The translations under genes and the position numbers were made by a program. A DNA stretch of 34,830 bases, from contig NZ_JACJPY010000047.1 in NCBI RefSeq assembly GCF_014696345.1, positions 1-34,830 of the forward strand, written 5' to 3'. The notes beneath the pieces are model-generated. The model did not search any database. It was not told the DNA's origin and saw only the letters and a program-made list of their open reading frames with translations. This document shows, one piece after another, positions 23,600 through 33,069 of this stretch (its first letter is position 1; the number at the start of each line of letters is the position of its first letter). The stretch comes from Pseudanabaena cinerea FACHB-1277. GTDB taxonomy: Bacteria > Cyanobacteriota > Cyanobacteriia > Pseudanabaenales > Pseudanabaenaceae.

Positions 23600-25750
23600 T
23601 CAAACAGCTTTATTTTTCTTGTCAAATAGAACTAAAACTGTTTGCACAATTAGTTTAAGGTCATACCAAATACTCCAATTCTTACGATATTCGATATCAT
23701 AATTGACCACTTCAGCAAAGGTTCTGACACTAGAGCGACCATTAACCTGCCATACTCCCGTAATTCCTGGCTTCACATCAAGGCGATTCCATTCTGTATA
23801 ACGCTCATCATGATATTCCACTTGTAACTCATAGGAATTGATTTCGTTGTAGGTGGGGGGGCGCGTACCAACTAGGCTCATATCCCCAATCAATACATTC
23901 CAAAACTGCGGAAACTCATCAAGACTAGTTTTTCTGAGAAATTTACCGACCTTGGTGACACGAGGATCATTAGCATTCTTAAAGAATTTATCCCCAGCAC
24001 TATCGTCAGAATTGGATGGACTATCCTTTGATTGAGTATTTGCTTCGACTTGATTTTCGACCCTTGCCTTTAACTGTTCCGCATTCTTTACCATTGAGCG
24101 AAATTTCCAAATCCGAAATGGTTTGCTGAGTAAACCACAGCGAACCTGCCCAAATAATATGCCGCCTTTGCTTTCCATCATAATGGCGATCGCAATTGGG
24201 ATAAATAAAATTGAGGTAAAGCTCAAGCCAATTAATGCACCGATAATATCGATCAATCGCTTAATAGGACTGCGGACTGATGGGTGTACTGGCACACTAG
24301 GATCAATATCAATCCAAGGAAACAAAAATTTCAAAATCGGGTAAAAAATCCTTAAAATAGGAGTTTCAATTAGTAAAATATGCAGCCGAAACAGCAACAT
24401 ACCTGTTCTCGTAATATTTGCCACCTTTGTTCTTTGGATAGGATTAGAAAATCTAAAGGTATTACTTCTTTGATCAATTACAAATAAGTTACCTAGGGAA
24501 GATAATCCAATTAAAGCGCTTACTGCGTCACTGACGCTCCATAATGACAAATCCGTACCATTAGCTCTGGCTATACGCAGACAGTTAGTTAATGTGCCGA
24601 GTCCTGCGCTATCCATTACCGTTGTATGGCTCATATCAATGATAATTTTTTGATAGTTTTCATCGGGGTTACAAAGGGCTTGAAAGTCTTCGAGAAACTG
24701 CCTTGCGGTGGAGAATTCTAACTTTTCGGGGCTAAAAATAAAGGCAATGTCATCGAAAGTTACAATCGAAGCCTGCTTATAGTCTCTGTGCAATGAACCA
24801 GCAGTGCTATCATCCTTGTTGTCAATGGGAGCATACAAGGTTTGAGAGTATAAATCAGCGATCGCTTTACTTCTGACCACCAATAAATCTAGCACTCTTA
24901 ATTTCATTAATATCCAAGCAGGTAAACTAATGTCTTGGAAACGTGATTTGGATTCAATATAAACTACATGACTGCGAGCAAACCACTTTGCCACAATTAG
25001 ATAGGGGATTGAAAAGCTTGATCCCGTAGAAATCACTAAATTTGGCTTTTTTTTGGGAATATGTTTGAATGCCACTACAAAATTTTTGACAACATTTAAG
25101 AAATTATTCTTAATAGGCGTATATCCCCAGTAATGATTGGCTTCAATCTCCTGCTCAGTAATACTATTCTTGCCAGCAATCCAAAAGCGATCGTCAAACT
25201 TACCCCAAAAGTCAACTAGGCTTTGCATATATCGAAAAGCTCCCCCCGCCGCACAAACTAGCATTAATTTGGGAAATAGCTCTTGCGAATATTTTTGTTG
25301 TAGAAATTCGCACAATTTGGCTTCGTCGACTTTAGGAATTACTTCTGATGTTTGTTGAAGTTTGAGAAATTTAACAATATCGCCAGGGGAGCGGGCGATC
25401 GCAATCCCGCGATTCTCAAATTCATCAGCAACATCCATTTGATGATTGTCAGCATATTCGCCAAACCTCTGCAATCTTGGCACTAGGACATAGGGCGTAT
25501 CACGCTCCTCTAGCAACTGAGCGATGTTTTCATCACAATGGCTGATGATCAGACTGGCATTATCAACTAAACTTAGGAAATCAGCATCAGCTAAGTAGCG
25601 GTAAGCCCTTGCACCATCGGGAACATAGGAAGACGCTCCATATTGAACTATCACATCTTCATTGATAATTCGGTATTGTATTAATATTTCTATCCATTGC
25701 ATTAAAGCATTAAACTGATACTGCTCTTTACCAACTGTAACTAAAAACAT
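23600..25750 (-). CDS. Four-domain fusion: Alg13-like + Alg14-like glycosyltransferase, STAS domain, and priming polyprenyl-phosphate sugar transferase
   Basis: This 716-residue protein combines parts that are normally separate. Residues about 1-150 (FLVTVGKEQYQFNALMQWIE, VIVQYGASS, SLIISHCDENIAQLLEERDTPYVLVPR) resemble the Alg13/GT28 donor-binding half. Residues about 160-310 (LMLVCAAGGAFRYMQSLVDF, NLVISTGSSFSIPYLIVAKWF) resemble Alg14. Residues about 335-435 (IIIDMSHTTVMDSAGLGTLTNCLRIAR) form a STAS domain with the DSAG core. From about 480 there is a transmembrane segment and a WcaJ/WbaP-type sugar transferase (RCGLLSKPFRIWKFRSM, LRKTSLDEFPQFWNVLIGDMSLVGTRP, RLDVKPGITGVWQVNGRS). It would start and extend a lipid-linked exopolysaccharide unit at the inner membrane, with STAS as a possible regulatory input. 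It stands alone as a minus-strand gene. Confidence 0.85.
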   Translation of the reverse strand: MFLVTVGKEQYQFNALMQWIEILIQYRIINEDVIVQYGASSYVPDGARAYRYLADADFLSLVDNASLIISHCDENIAQLLEERDTPYVLVPRLQRFGEYADNHQMDVADEFENRGIAIARSPGDIVKFLKLQQTSEVIPKVDEAKLCEFLQQKYSQELFPKLMLVCAAGGAFRYMQSLVDFWGKFDDRFWIAGKNSITEQEIEANHYWGYTPIKNNFLNVVKNFVVAFKHIPKKKPNLVISTGSSFSIPYLIVAKWFARSHVVYIESKSRFQDISLPAWILMKLRVLDLLVVRSKAIADLYSQTLYAPIDNKDDSTAGSLHRDYKQASIVTFDDIAFIFSPEKLEFSTARQFLEDFQALCNPDENYQKIIIDMSHTTVMDSAGLGTLTNCLRIARANGTDLSLWSVSDAVSALIGLSSLGNLFVIDQRSNTFRFSNPIQRTKVANITRTGMLLFRLHILLIETPILRIFYPILKFLFPWIDIDPSVPVHPSVRSPIKRLIDIIGALIGLSFTSILFIPIAIAIMMESKGGILFGQVRCGLLSKPFRIWKFRSMVKNAEQLKARVENQVEANTQSKDSPSNSDDSAGDKFFKNANDPRVTKVGKFLRKTSLDEFPQFWNVLIGDMSLVGTRPPTYNEINSYELQVEYHDERYTEWNRLDVKPGITGVWQVNGRSSVRTFAEVVNYDIEYRKNWSIWYDLKLIVQTVLVLFDKKNKAV

Positions 25751-25999
25751 ATTTTAAGCCTTGCGCCATTTTACAATTGAGATTCAAGTTTGGGTTGAAG
25801 TTGAGTTGTTTTGCGTTGCAGGCTCTGGACAAGCAAACCTTACTAAACAGAGGAATAACTAAGAAAATGTTAATATACCCGTGACCTATATACTGTTTAA
25901 GCTTTGACAGATACTATACCAGACCATTGGTGACGAAACTGTTATCATGAATATACTAAATAAGCATAATATCTAGATAAATCAAGGGAAATTAGTCTG

Positions 26000-26284
26000 A
26001 TGTCAAAACAAGCTACTTGGAATGGGGTTGTTCTTGCGGAAAGCGATCGCTGTGAGGTTGTCGATGGGAATCAATACTTTCCCCCTGATGCTCTGAATAT
26101 GGAATACTTCAAGCCCAGCAGCACCCATACAACCTGTGGATGGAAAGGGGTAGCCAGTTATTACAGCATTGAGGTCAATGGCGAAAGGAATAATGACGCG
26201 GCTTGGTATTATCCAGAGCCTAAGGATGCAGCTAAGAACATCAAGGGCTATGTTGCCTTTTGGCGCGGTGTTAAGGTTGCCTAA
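26000..26284 (+). CDS. DUF427 family protein
   Basis: A 94-residue protein that is almost entirely one DUF427 domain: ATWNGVVLAESDRCEVVDGNQYFPPDAL, the TCGWKGVASYYSI core, and AAWYYPEPKDAAKNIKGYVAFW. The family adopts a small beta-tent-like fold and has no settled function. It stands alone on the plus strand, with a 249-base upstream gap in which I see no clear regulatory element. It is followed by three copies of the 9-mer TAAAGCTCC (the last one imperfect). Confidence 0.9.
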   Translation: MSKQATWNGVVLAESDRCEVVDGNQYFPPDALNMEYFKPSSTHTTCGWKGVASYYSIEVNGERNNDAAWYYPEPKDAAKNIKGYVAFWRGVKVA

Positions 26285-26306
26285 AGCTCCTAAAGCTCCT
26301 AAAGCT
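26283..26306 (+). repeat. 9-base tandem repeat after the DUF427 gene
   Basis: TAAAGCTCC occurs twice in tandem, followed by a partial third copy TAAAGCTAA. The first unit includes the DUF427 stop codon. It is probably simple replication slippage. Confidence 0.6.
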
Positions 26307-26321
26307 AAGTAAGATATGATT

Positions 26322-26341
26322 GGCGGTTGCTATGCGCCGCC
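26322..26341. terminator. Weak terminator-like hairpin between DUF427 and the GspE-like gene
   Basis: GGCGG and CCGCC form a 5-bp stem around a 10-base loop, followed by a T-rich stretch, between two convergent genes. The stem is short, so this is a tentative assignment. Confidence 0.3.
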
Positions 26342-26357
26342 TTTCTCTCCTTTGGTT

Positions 26358-28037
26358 TTAGACTGCTTTGATGTGGGTAGGACGCAATGGAGCGGAGCTA
26401 ATTCGATGTAAAGAGCTGCGCGGCAAAACTCGCAGTATCTCGTCACTGGTGGTGATCCCCGCGTTTAGTTTGGCGATCGCTGCTCTACGAAAGGAATCAA
26501 AATCTATCTCACTTAGATAACGATTAATCTGGGTAATCGTGCCTTCATAGATCAATTGCCTAAAAGTATCGTCAATATCAATTAGCTCCACTATTGCCTC
26601 CCGCCCAATATAGCCCGTGCCAAAACAGCGATCGCACCCCTTACCACGCCGCCATTGCCCAACAGCGACATCGCCCCAATCTAGCCGCAGAGACTGCAAC
26701 TCATTGGCTGTCGGTTGGTGAGTGGTCGTGCAGTATGGGCAGTTTTTGCGGACAAGGCGCTGTGCTACAACGCCAAGCAGGGCATCGCAGATCAGCCCAG
26801 GATCGGGTCCCAAATCTCTCAAGCGCGGAATTGCACTTGCTGCATCATTAGTATGCATCGTGGATAAGACCAAATGCCCTGTCAGCGCCGCTCTCACCAC
26901 TGTTTCCGCCGTTTCAGGATCACGCACTTCCCCCACCATCACAATATCTGGATCTTGGCGCAAGATCGCGCGTAGCCCTGCGGCAAAGGTCATGCCTGCG
27001 GGTTCACATACTTGCGTCTGGGTAATATTCGGCAGTACATATTCCACGGGATCTTCAACGGTGATTACATTGACGTGTTCTTGGGCGATCGCTTGCAGAC
27101 TAGTATAAAGAGTGCTGGTTTTCCCTGAACCCGTTGGGCCCGTCATAATAATTAGCCCCTGTGGTTGTCGTAGCCAACTGTCATAAACACTTAGGGCGCG
27201 ATCGCTAAATCCTAAACAATCTAGGCGATTGGAGAAGGGATTGTCGCGGGGTAAGAGTCGCACCACTGCCTTTTCACCACCAACACAGGGCAATGTACTC
27301 ACTCGCATATCCAGATTTAGCAGCAAGTTTTCGGTACTGGTATATTCTTTGCCAATGCGACCATCTTGGGGGCGGCGACTATCGGCAATATCCATATTAG
27401 ACATCACCTTCAGCGCCACAATAATTTTGCGACTAATTTCTAAGGGCAGGGTTTTGATATCGCGCAAAATACCATCAATGCGATAGCGTACTCGCAACCC
27501 CTTGGGTGTTGGCTCTAGGTGAATATCACTGGCGCGATGTTGCAGGGCAACAGAAATCAGCGCATTGATCCTGCGGGTTTGATCAAAGGCTTGCGATAAA
27601 TATAGGTCAGTTACTTCCCCAATATCCACCTGTTCCGATTCCCCTGTAAGCGGGTTGATCGATTGTGAAGAATGAATTTGATTGGGGCTAGGCAAATTTT
27701 GACGACGAAACCAAGCGCGATAACTATCGCTGCTAATCATTAGCGCCTTGACTTCGGTAAGGGTGCGATCGCCAACTAATTTAAGATGCATATCCGTAAG
27801 TGTCTGCGGACTGGCAATGTAAAAACAATTGCGCCACAACAGCAAAGGAATTAAGGGCGGTAAAATGCTGCGGTCTTCAAATTCCCGAAAAAACCGATAA
27901 TTTAGATCCTGATCGAGCCAATCAATATGCAGATTGCCAAGGGGATCAACCAAAAGTTTTAAAGCCTCTTCACAGGTGGCAATATCGCCGTTGCGAAGGC
28001 GTTTCCAAACCGACTCGACCCTTGATGCGTTCTCCAT
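26358..28037 (-). CDS. GspE/PilB-type secretion or pilus-assembly ATPase
   Basis: A hexameric cytoplasmic ATPase that powers pilin polymerisation or type II secretion. The 559-residue protein has a GspE N-terminal region (about 1-140). The N2 domain (ALISVALQHRASDIHLEPTPKGLRVRYRIDG) is followed by Walker A (MTGPTGSGKTSTLY, about 308), the Asp box (NVITVEDPVEYVLP), Walker B (ILRQDPDIVMVGEVRDPETAE) and the His box (GHLVLSTMHTNDAASAIPRL). A four-Cys zinc motif (CPYC...CDRCFGTGYIGREA) completes it. It is shorter than the main cyanobacterial PilB (about 670), so it may be the second, PilB2-like paralogue. No other pilus genes are adjacent. It follows a PCP_red gene by 5 bases. Confidence 0.92.
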   Translation of the reverse strand: MENASRVESVWKRLRNGDIATCEEALKLLVDPLGNLHIDWLDQDLNYRFFREFEDRSILPPLIPLLLWRNCFYIASPQTLTDMHLKLVGDRTLTEVKALMISSDSYRAWFRRQNLPSPNQIHSSQSINPLTGESEQVDIGEVTDLYLSQAFDQTRRINALISVALQHRASDIHLEPTPKGLRVRYRIDGILRDIKTLPLEISRKIIVALKVMSNMDIADSRRPQDGRIGKEYTSTENLLLNLDMRVSTLPCVGGEKAVVRLLPRDNPFSNRLDCLGFSDRALSVYDSWLRQPQGLIIMTGPTGSGKTSTLYTSLQAIAQEHVNVITVEDPVEYVLPNITQTQVCEPAGMTFAAGLRAILRQDPDIVMVGEVRDPETAETVVRAALTGHLVLSTMHTNDAASAIPRLRDLGPDPGLICDALLGVVAQRLVRKNCPYCTTTHQPTANELQSLRLDWGDVAVGQWRRGKGCDRCFGTGYIGREAIVELIDIDDTFRQLIYEGTITQINRYLSEIDFDSFRRAAIAKLNAGITTSDEILRVLPRSSLHRISSAPLRPTHIKAV

Positions 28038-28042
28038 ATTGT

Positions 28043-28222
28043 TCAGTCATATTTCTTGTTAAATTGTTTTTTTGCCTCTTCATAAACCTCAAGGGTTATC
28101 TGTGGATAATTACGATCTTGGGCATATTTTTCAATTTTTTTGAAGGCGAAGGGTCTAACAAAAAATGGAATGTCCTTGAGTTTAGCCTCTGCTTCAGCAG
28201 TCCATGATATTTTTTCGCTCAT
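28043..28222 (-). CDS. Small PCP_red-domain protein (light-independent protochlorophyllide reductase C-terminal-like domain)
   Basis: A 59-residue protein beginning MSEKISWTAEAEAKLKDIPFF. It continues with VRPFAFKKIEKYAQDR and ends with ITLEVYEEAKKQF. This matches the PCP_red domain found at the C-terminus of the ChlB subunit of dark-operative protochlorophyllide reductase and also as free small proteins in cyanobacteria. Free versions have no clear role. The gene ends 5 bases before the GspE/PilB-like start on the same strand, so the two form a transcription unit. No strong Shine-Dalgarno sequence precedes the ATG. Confidence 0.8.
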   Translation of the reverse strand: MSEKISWTAEAEAKLKDIPFFVRPFAFKKIEKYAQDRNYPQITLEVYEEAKKQFNKKYD

Positions 28223-28294
28223 CGTTTTATGTAAAGGATTTTAGATTTCACTGTACATACAAGTTATAGCGCTTTTCAGTTGAGTGTGACGCAC

Positions 28295-28333
28295 AAAATG
28301 TAGTGGCAATCCATTAAATTACCACTACATTTT
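28295..28333. terminator. Long-stem inverted repeat, probable terminator
   Basis: AAAATGTAGTGG and its exact complement CCACTACATTTT flank a 15-base loop, giving a 12-bp perfect stem with A/T runs at its feet. It lies between the stop of the DUF7219 gene and the PCP_red gene, both on the minus strand, so it would end the former transcript. Confidence 0.6.
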
Positions 28334-28382
28334 TCAGGCTTTCTTGCATAGCAAACATTTGCAAACCGTATCAGCTATATCG

Positions 28383-28604
28383 CTAGTTGCCAAGGATCTC
28401 TCGGTGCGATCGCGCTAATTGCTGCCATAGCTCCTCTATTTGGGTGTAGGCTTCCGCCGATGAAATTTTGCCCCCTGTCTCAAGGGCGCAAATAATACTG
28501 ATGCGATGGGAAAATTCTTGTAAATTAGAATTAAACATGAGATTTTCTGGTGTAAATTTCCCGTAATAACGGGATTGAGGAAACATAAGTTTGGTGGCGA
28601 GCAT
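28383..28604 (-). CDS. DUF7219-type small cyanobacterial protein
   Basis: A 73-residue protein with the conserved phrase RYYGKFTPENLMFNSNLQEFSHRISIICALETGGKIS followed by AYTQIEELWQQLARS. I recognise this as a small, widespread cyanobacterial family (DUF7219), predicted helical, of unknown function. A strong Shine-Dalgarno sequence (AGGAGGAA, 28611-28618 read on the minus strand) with a short spacer fixes the start. Directly upstream are four Pho-box-like direct repeats. Confidence 0.75.
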   Translation of the reverse strand: MLATKLMFPQSRYYGKFTPENLMFNSNLQEFSHRISIICALETGGKISSAEAYTQIEELWQQLARSHREILGN

Positions 28605-28620
28605 AGCCTTTTCCTCCTAG

Positions 28621-28661
28621 ATTAACTTTAGGTTAACTTAATCTTAACCCAAACTTAACTT
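28621..28661 (+). promoter_or_regulatory. Pho-box-like array of four 11-bp-spaced direct repeats
   Basis: Four octamers, ATTAACTT, GTTAACTT, CTTAACCC and CTTAACTT, are each separated by exactly 3 bases (TAG, AAT, AAA), giving an 11-bp period. This matches the cyanobacterial Pho box bound by SphR/PhoB: tandem (C/T)TTAA(C/T)(C/T)-type repeats with 3-bp spacers. It lies just upstream of the Shine-Dalgarno of the DUF7219 gene, but the repeats read on the opposite strand, which weakens the assignment. Confidence 0.5.
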
Positions 28662-28723
28662 TAGTTGATCAGCTCCTTAAAGACAATTAATGTAATACAG
28701 TACTTTGCGCCATTGGTATAAAA

Positions 28724-30130
28724 CTAATCTATATGGGCGATCGCCTGATCTCGCCCGCATTTCTTGGCTTTGTAAAGAGCATTATCAGCATTGCTAATCA
28801 ATACTTCTAAACTTTGACCAACCGAGGGGATCATACTCGCTACTCCTAAACTTAAGGTAACACGATCGCTGACCATTGAATTTTGATGGGGAATGGCAAG
28901 ATCGGCGATCGCCTGCTTGATAGATTCTGCAATAATCAACGCACCTTCAGTATCTGTATTCGGTAAAATTACTGCAAATTCTTCACCGCCATATCTTGCG
29001 ACCAAATCAACAACTCGTTGAGGTACTTTGGCGATCGCCTGTGCAACCTGAATTAAGCAATCATCACCACCTTGATGCCCATAGGAGTCATTATAAAGCT
29101 TGAAGTAATCGATATCAATGAGAATTAGTGACAGCATTTTTTGTTCCCGTTGATGATGTTGCCAATGGAACAATAAGTAATCATTAAAACGACGACGGTT
29201 GGCAATTTGGGTTAATCCATCTAAATTAGCAAGTAATTCCAATTTACGGTTCGCTTCTTGTAAGGCAAGTTCTGTTTGCTTGCGTGAAGTGATATCTCGC
29301 ACTGTTACCGCAAATCCATCGCCCAATTTGACAGCAACATAGTGATACCAGCTAGAGTCAGAATCATCTAGGGGATAATAAAAATCTTCGTCTAAGGGGT
29401 CGCCAGACTCAACAACTTCCACAAAACGCGCAAATAAATGGGGATCAATATGTTCGATAAACCTACGAAAGACTAATTTACCAATCAGATCATCACGGTT
29501 ACGTCCCAACATTTTGGAGATAATGGGATTGACAACGAGACAACGGAAGTCTTCGATCTCGCCTGTGGCTGGATCGCGAACTGCTTGCATTGCGGCAATT
29601 CCATCTAAGGCACTATTTAAAATACTCGAAAGCAGCGATCGCGATTGATATAAAACCTCCTCAATTTCCTTGCGCTTAGCAATTTCATCCTGCAAACTGC
29701 GCTGTTGTTTCTGAATGATTAATTGAGCTTCCAAACGAGCGAGGACTTCCTTAACTTGATAAGGCTTAGTAATATAATCTACGCCGCCAACTTCAAATCC
29801 TTTCAATTTATCGACTGTATCCCCCAAAGCGCTAATAAAAATGATGGGAATATCGCACAGATCAGGATCGGCTTTGAAGGCTTGACAAACTTGGTAGCCA
29901 TTCATCTCTGGCATCAGTACATCCAAAAACATCACATCTGGACGTTTTGCCTTAGCAGTTTTGATCGCCCTAGCACCACTAGTAACGCTGCGAGCAGTGT
30001 AGCCATATTTAGAAAGTAAATCGCTCAATAATTTTAAGTTTTCAGGTAGGTCGTCCACCAACAAAATATTGCCTTTTGAGTCAGGCTGGGAATTTGTATT
30101 CGTCAAAGCTTCGTTAATTAGATTATACAT
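28724..30130 (-). CDS. Response regulator with PAS and GGDEF domains (diguanylate cyclase)
   Basis: This 468-residue protein would make cyclic di-GMP under phosphorelay control. The receiver domain (about 20-140) has Asp70 in VMFLDVLMPEMNG and Lys in DYITKPYQ. A coiled linker leads to a PAS domain (about 162-288), then a GGDEF domain (about 298-465) with an intact GGEEF active site (381-385). The inhibitory I-site RVVD (372-375) lies at the correct five-residue spacing, so product feedback is expected. It is downstream of the hybrid histidine kinase on the same strand with an 82-base gap, and is the likely output of that kinase. Confidence 0.93.
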   Translation of the reverse strand: MYNLINEALTNTNSQPDSKGNILLVDDLPENLKLLSDLLSKYGYTARSVTSGARAIKTAKAKRPDVMFLDVLMPEMNGYQVCQAFKADPDLCDIPIIFISALGDTVDKLKGFEVGGVDYITKPYQVKEVLARLEAQLIIQKQQRSLQDEIAKRKEIEEVLYQSRSLLSSILNSALDGIAAMQAVRDPATGEIEDFRCLVVNPIISKMLGRNRDDLIGKLVFRRFIEHIDPHLFARFVEVVESGDPLDEDFYYPLDDSDSSWYHYVAVKLGDGFAVTVRDITSRKQTELALQEANRKLELLANLDGLTQIANRRRFNDYLLFHWQHHQREQKMLSLILIDIDYFKLYNDSYGHQGGDDCLIQVAQAIAKVPQRVVDLVARYGGEEFAVILPNTDTEGALIIAESIKQAIADLAIPHQNSMVSDRVTLSLGVASMIPSVGQSLEVLISNADNALYKAKKCGRDQAIAHID

Positions 30131-30212
30131 ATTGATCTTGTTGATCTTAATTGATTCAGATTTACCGACTAATTTTTGAGACTAGTAGGATTTACGGGAT
30201 TTGTAATTGAGT

Positions 30213-32852
30213 TTAAGTCTTAACTAATTCTACAATTTCGTCAAAGTCAAATTGACGAGCTAGATTTTCTAGAAATTTCGCTGTGTGGGATTCTGTTGGG
30301 GGGATTTTTTGTAGCAACTCCATAATGTAATTACCATCAGCTTCGATTGCGGCTACATACAATTGAGATCGCCATTCTTCTCCCATGATTGCTAAATTTA
30401 TTGAATTTGTTTTGTGGCAAGACTCGTCAACAGACTTTTCAGCCTCTTCATCTTCATACATAAATTGTACGCCTAAATGCTTGTGCAAAGCATCAAAAAT
30501 AGTCTGCTCTCTAAATGGCTTGCGTAAAAAGTCATCGCAACCTGCGGACAACACGATCGCTTTTTCTTCTTCTAGCACACTTGCTGTCAGGGCGATCACT
30601 GCTGTGGCATTGCCTTTAGTGGTGGCTTTAATATATTTCGTAGCCTCATAGCCATCCATTACAGGCATTCGCATATCCATCCAAATTAAGTGCGGTTCCC
30701 ATTGATCCCAAACCGCGATCGCCTCTTGTCCATTGGCAGCTTCTTTTAATTCAAAACCTAGAGGACTGAGCAGTTTTACCAACAATTGGCGATTAATTTC
30801 TTTATCATCAACGATCAAGATTTTATAGGTAGACTGATGGGGCGCTAGAGCAATGACATGGCGTTTATGGGGTTCATTTTCTAGACTATTGGCGATCGCA
30901 TTGTTAATGGCTTGAGCTTGAATATCAAAATAGAATGTCGTACCTCTGCCAAGTTCACTTTCTACGGAAATATTACCACCCATTAACTGAACAAATTGCC
31001 GACAGATCGCAAGACCTAGCCCCGTACCTTCTTGCATTTCCCGCCCTGCCTCTGCCTGCACAAAGGCTTCAAAAATATTAGCTAATTCTTCCTTCGCTAT
31101 GCCCACACCAGAATCACTCACACTTATATAGAGCTTTAGGTCATCAGATCCTTGTTCTTCATGGAATATCTTGAGAATCACGCTCCCTTGTTCGGTGAAT
31201 TTGATGGCATTGCTGAGGAGATTGATGATAACTTGGCGCAGTTTTAATTCATCGGTGTAAATGTAACGCGGCAGCGATGGTTGCCTTTCAAAGAATAATT
31301 CCAAGCCTGCTGACTCTGCTTTGAGATGCAGCATATCCTCTAGATCATCCAGTAAGCGATAGAGATCGAAGTTATGGGGATTGAGGGTAGCTTTCCCCGC
31401 TTCAATTTTGGATAAATCGAGAATGTTGTTGATCAAGGTTAAGAGAAATTCGCCACTGCGATGGATAATGCCCACATTTTCGTACTGCTCTGGGGAGAGT
31501 CCTTTAGCGCGTAACATCAATTGTGAGAAGCCAATTACAGCATTTAAAGGCGATCGCAATTCATGGCTCATATTGGCGATAAACGTACTTTTGGCTTGAT
31601 TGGCAACTTCTGCTTTTTCCTTGGCAATTACTAACTCCGATGTACGCTGCTGTACACGGATTTCTAGATTTACAAATGAGTTCTGTAACTGTTCTGCCAT
31701 GTTATTAAAAGAGGCGGCAAGTTGGGCAATTTCATCGTTAGCACTGGAGCTTACCCTTACATCAAGATTACCTGCGGTAAATTGAGAGACAATTTTGGTC
31801 AGATGAATAATTGGTTTAGTAAGAAGTTGGGCGATCGCTAGGGCAATCATAGTTACGATGATGGCGATCATTGCGAATAGAAACATGGCATCACGAATTT
31901 GGCGCTCTAGGGGCGCAAGGGCAACGGCGACAGGACGGGCAAACAGTACCGACCAAGGCTTATATTGCAAATTAGCGATCGCCACTAGATCCTTTTGGTT
32001 GTCGGCACTTAAATTAGCTACTAGGTAAGATTGTTTACTGTCTAATGCTTGTTGGAGGATGGGTTGATTGATGGCTAATTCCGCCGATGGCAATTTGGGT
32101 AAGCGCCCTGCATTTTGTAATTGCGTCACCACGCGATCGGGTAAGGGAACGATGGATTTGAATAGCAATTTAGGATCGTTGCTATGGGCGAGGTGGATAT
32201 AGTTCTCATCGAGAAGAATTGCCAAGGATTTTTCGCCCGCCTGCTCGGTTTGCCTTGTCACTAGTTGTTGCACAACCGCAGCATTGTACGTAACCCGCAA
32301 TATTCCTAAAATTTGTCCCCGCGCATTGCGAACAGGACTACTAAATACCAAGATTACCAAGTCTGGAATAGTCGGCGATCGCTGCATACTAGAAACAAAA
32401 GCTAACTGCGATCGTAATGGTTCTTGAAAATAATCCTGCGATGACTCATCTTTACCAAGATCAGGAGTATTGGTATCTAATACATTCTTACCATTGAGGT
32501 CAAGCAAGGCATAGGATAGAACATTCAGCATATCCTTTCGGCTCAACCGAATCAAAGTTTCCATCGCCAACCTTGATTCTGGGCTATTCTCACGATTGGC
32601 TGCTGGCAAACTTAGGTAAGTGGATAATCCTGGTAAAATTGCCTCCACGCGCACCGCATTGAGGTTGCCATCAATAAAAGCATCAACGCGATTAGCAGTA
32701 GCATTCGCCGCCGCCGATAGAGATTGTCTAGCATTTTCGGTCAAGGTGCTTTCTGTCGATTGCTTATTGATTGCCCCCAATAACAACATCGGAATCAGTG
32801 CCACAATCAAAAAAGCAAAAATTAATTTCTGGCGGATACTACTAAAACGCAT
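30213..32852 (-). CDS. Hybrid sensor histidine kinase with Cache, HAMP and receiver domains
   Basis: An 879-residue membrane kinase. A transmembrane segment (about 8-28) and a second (about 322-345) flank a periplasmic double-Cache-like sensor. HAMP follows (about 345-398), then HisKA with the phospho-His in [19 protein letters not shown] (about residue 430). The ATPase domain has N box [13 protein letters not shown]1 [12 protein letters not shown] and G2 [21 protein letters not shown]-terminal receiver ([36 protein letters not shown]) is followed by a conserved roughly 60-residue tail ([17 protein letters not shown]...). It lies downstream of a substrate-binding lipoprotein, an arrangement in which the lipoprotein may act as its ligand receptor (inference). 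A MITE-like element separates the two. Confidence 0.94.
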   Translation of the reverse strand: MRFSSIRQKLIFAFLIVALIPMLLLGAINKQSTESTLTENARQSLSAAANATANRVDAFIDGNLNAVRVEAILPGLSTYLSLPAANRENSPESRLAMETLIRLSRKDMLNVLSYALLDLNGKNVLDTNTPDLGKDESSQDYFQEPLRSQLAFVSSMQRSPTIPDLVILVFSSPVRNARGQILGILRVTYNAAVVQQLVTRQTEQAGEKSLAILLDENYIHLAHSNDPKLLFKSIVPLPDRVVTQLQNAGRLPKLPSAELAINQPILQQALDSKQSYLVANLSADNQKDLVAIANLQYKPWSVLFARPVAVALAPLERQIRDAMFLFAMIAIIVTMIALAIAQLLTKPIIHLTKIVSQFTAGNLDVRVSSSANDEIAQLAASFNNMAEQLQNSFVNLEIRVQQRTSELVIAKEKAEVANQAKSTFIANMSHELRSPLNAVIGFSQLMLRAKGLSPEQYENVGIIHRSGEFLLTLINNILDLSKIEAGKATLNPHNFDLYRLLDDLEDMLHLKAESAGLELFFERQPSLPRYIYTDELKLRQVIINLLSNAIKFTEQGSVILKIFHEEQGSDDLKLYISVSDSGVGIAKEELANIFEAFVQAEAGREMQEGTGLGLAICRQFVQLMGGNISVESELGRGTTFYFDIQAQAINNAIANSLENEPHKRHVIALAPHQSTYKILIVDDKEINRQLLVKLLSPLGFELKEAANGQEAIAVWDQWEPHLIWMDMRMPVMDGYEATKYIKATTKGNATAVIALTASVLEEEKAIVLSAGCDDFLRKPFREQTIFDALHKHLGVQFMYEDEEAEKSVDESCHKTNSINLAIMGEEWRSQLYVAAIEADGNYIMELLQKIPPTESHTAKFLENLARQFDFDEIVELVKT

Positions 32853-32904
32853 ATTCTTGATACTTTGGATTTAATGATTTAGATTTTGAGAGCCACTTAG
32901 AGCC

Positions 32905-33035
32905 TGTTTGAAAAGTTTTGATCCCCCTAAATCCCCCTTTCTAAGGGGGACTTTTTTAATCTTTTCCCCCCTTTCGTAAGGGGGGCTAGGGGGGATCAAT
33001 CAGTATTTTTAGCGAGTGTCCAGACTTTTCAAACA
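32905..33035. mobile_element. MITE-like element, copy 2 (intact terminal inverted repeats)
   Basis: A 131-base non-coding element with perfect 12-base terminal inverted repeats, TGTTTGAAAAGT at 32905-32916 and ACTTTTCAAACA at 33024-33035. Its core has two GGGG/CCCC-rich inverted arms. It is the reverse-oriented relative of the copy at 17335. It lies between the substrate-binding protein gene and the histidine kinase gene and could fold in their transcript. Confidence 0.8.
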
Positions 33036-33069
33036 ATCTCTTAAATCAACTTAAGAATCAATTTAAGAG

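Noticed and set aside
23515-23637. Short plus-strand frame containing WRDFREPDKTGFHCHHAHKF
   Set aside because: Fewer than 45 residues, no clear start or ribosome-binding site, and it overlaps the 3' end of the sugar transferase gene. Probably coincidental.
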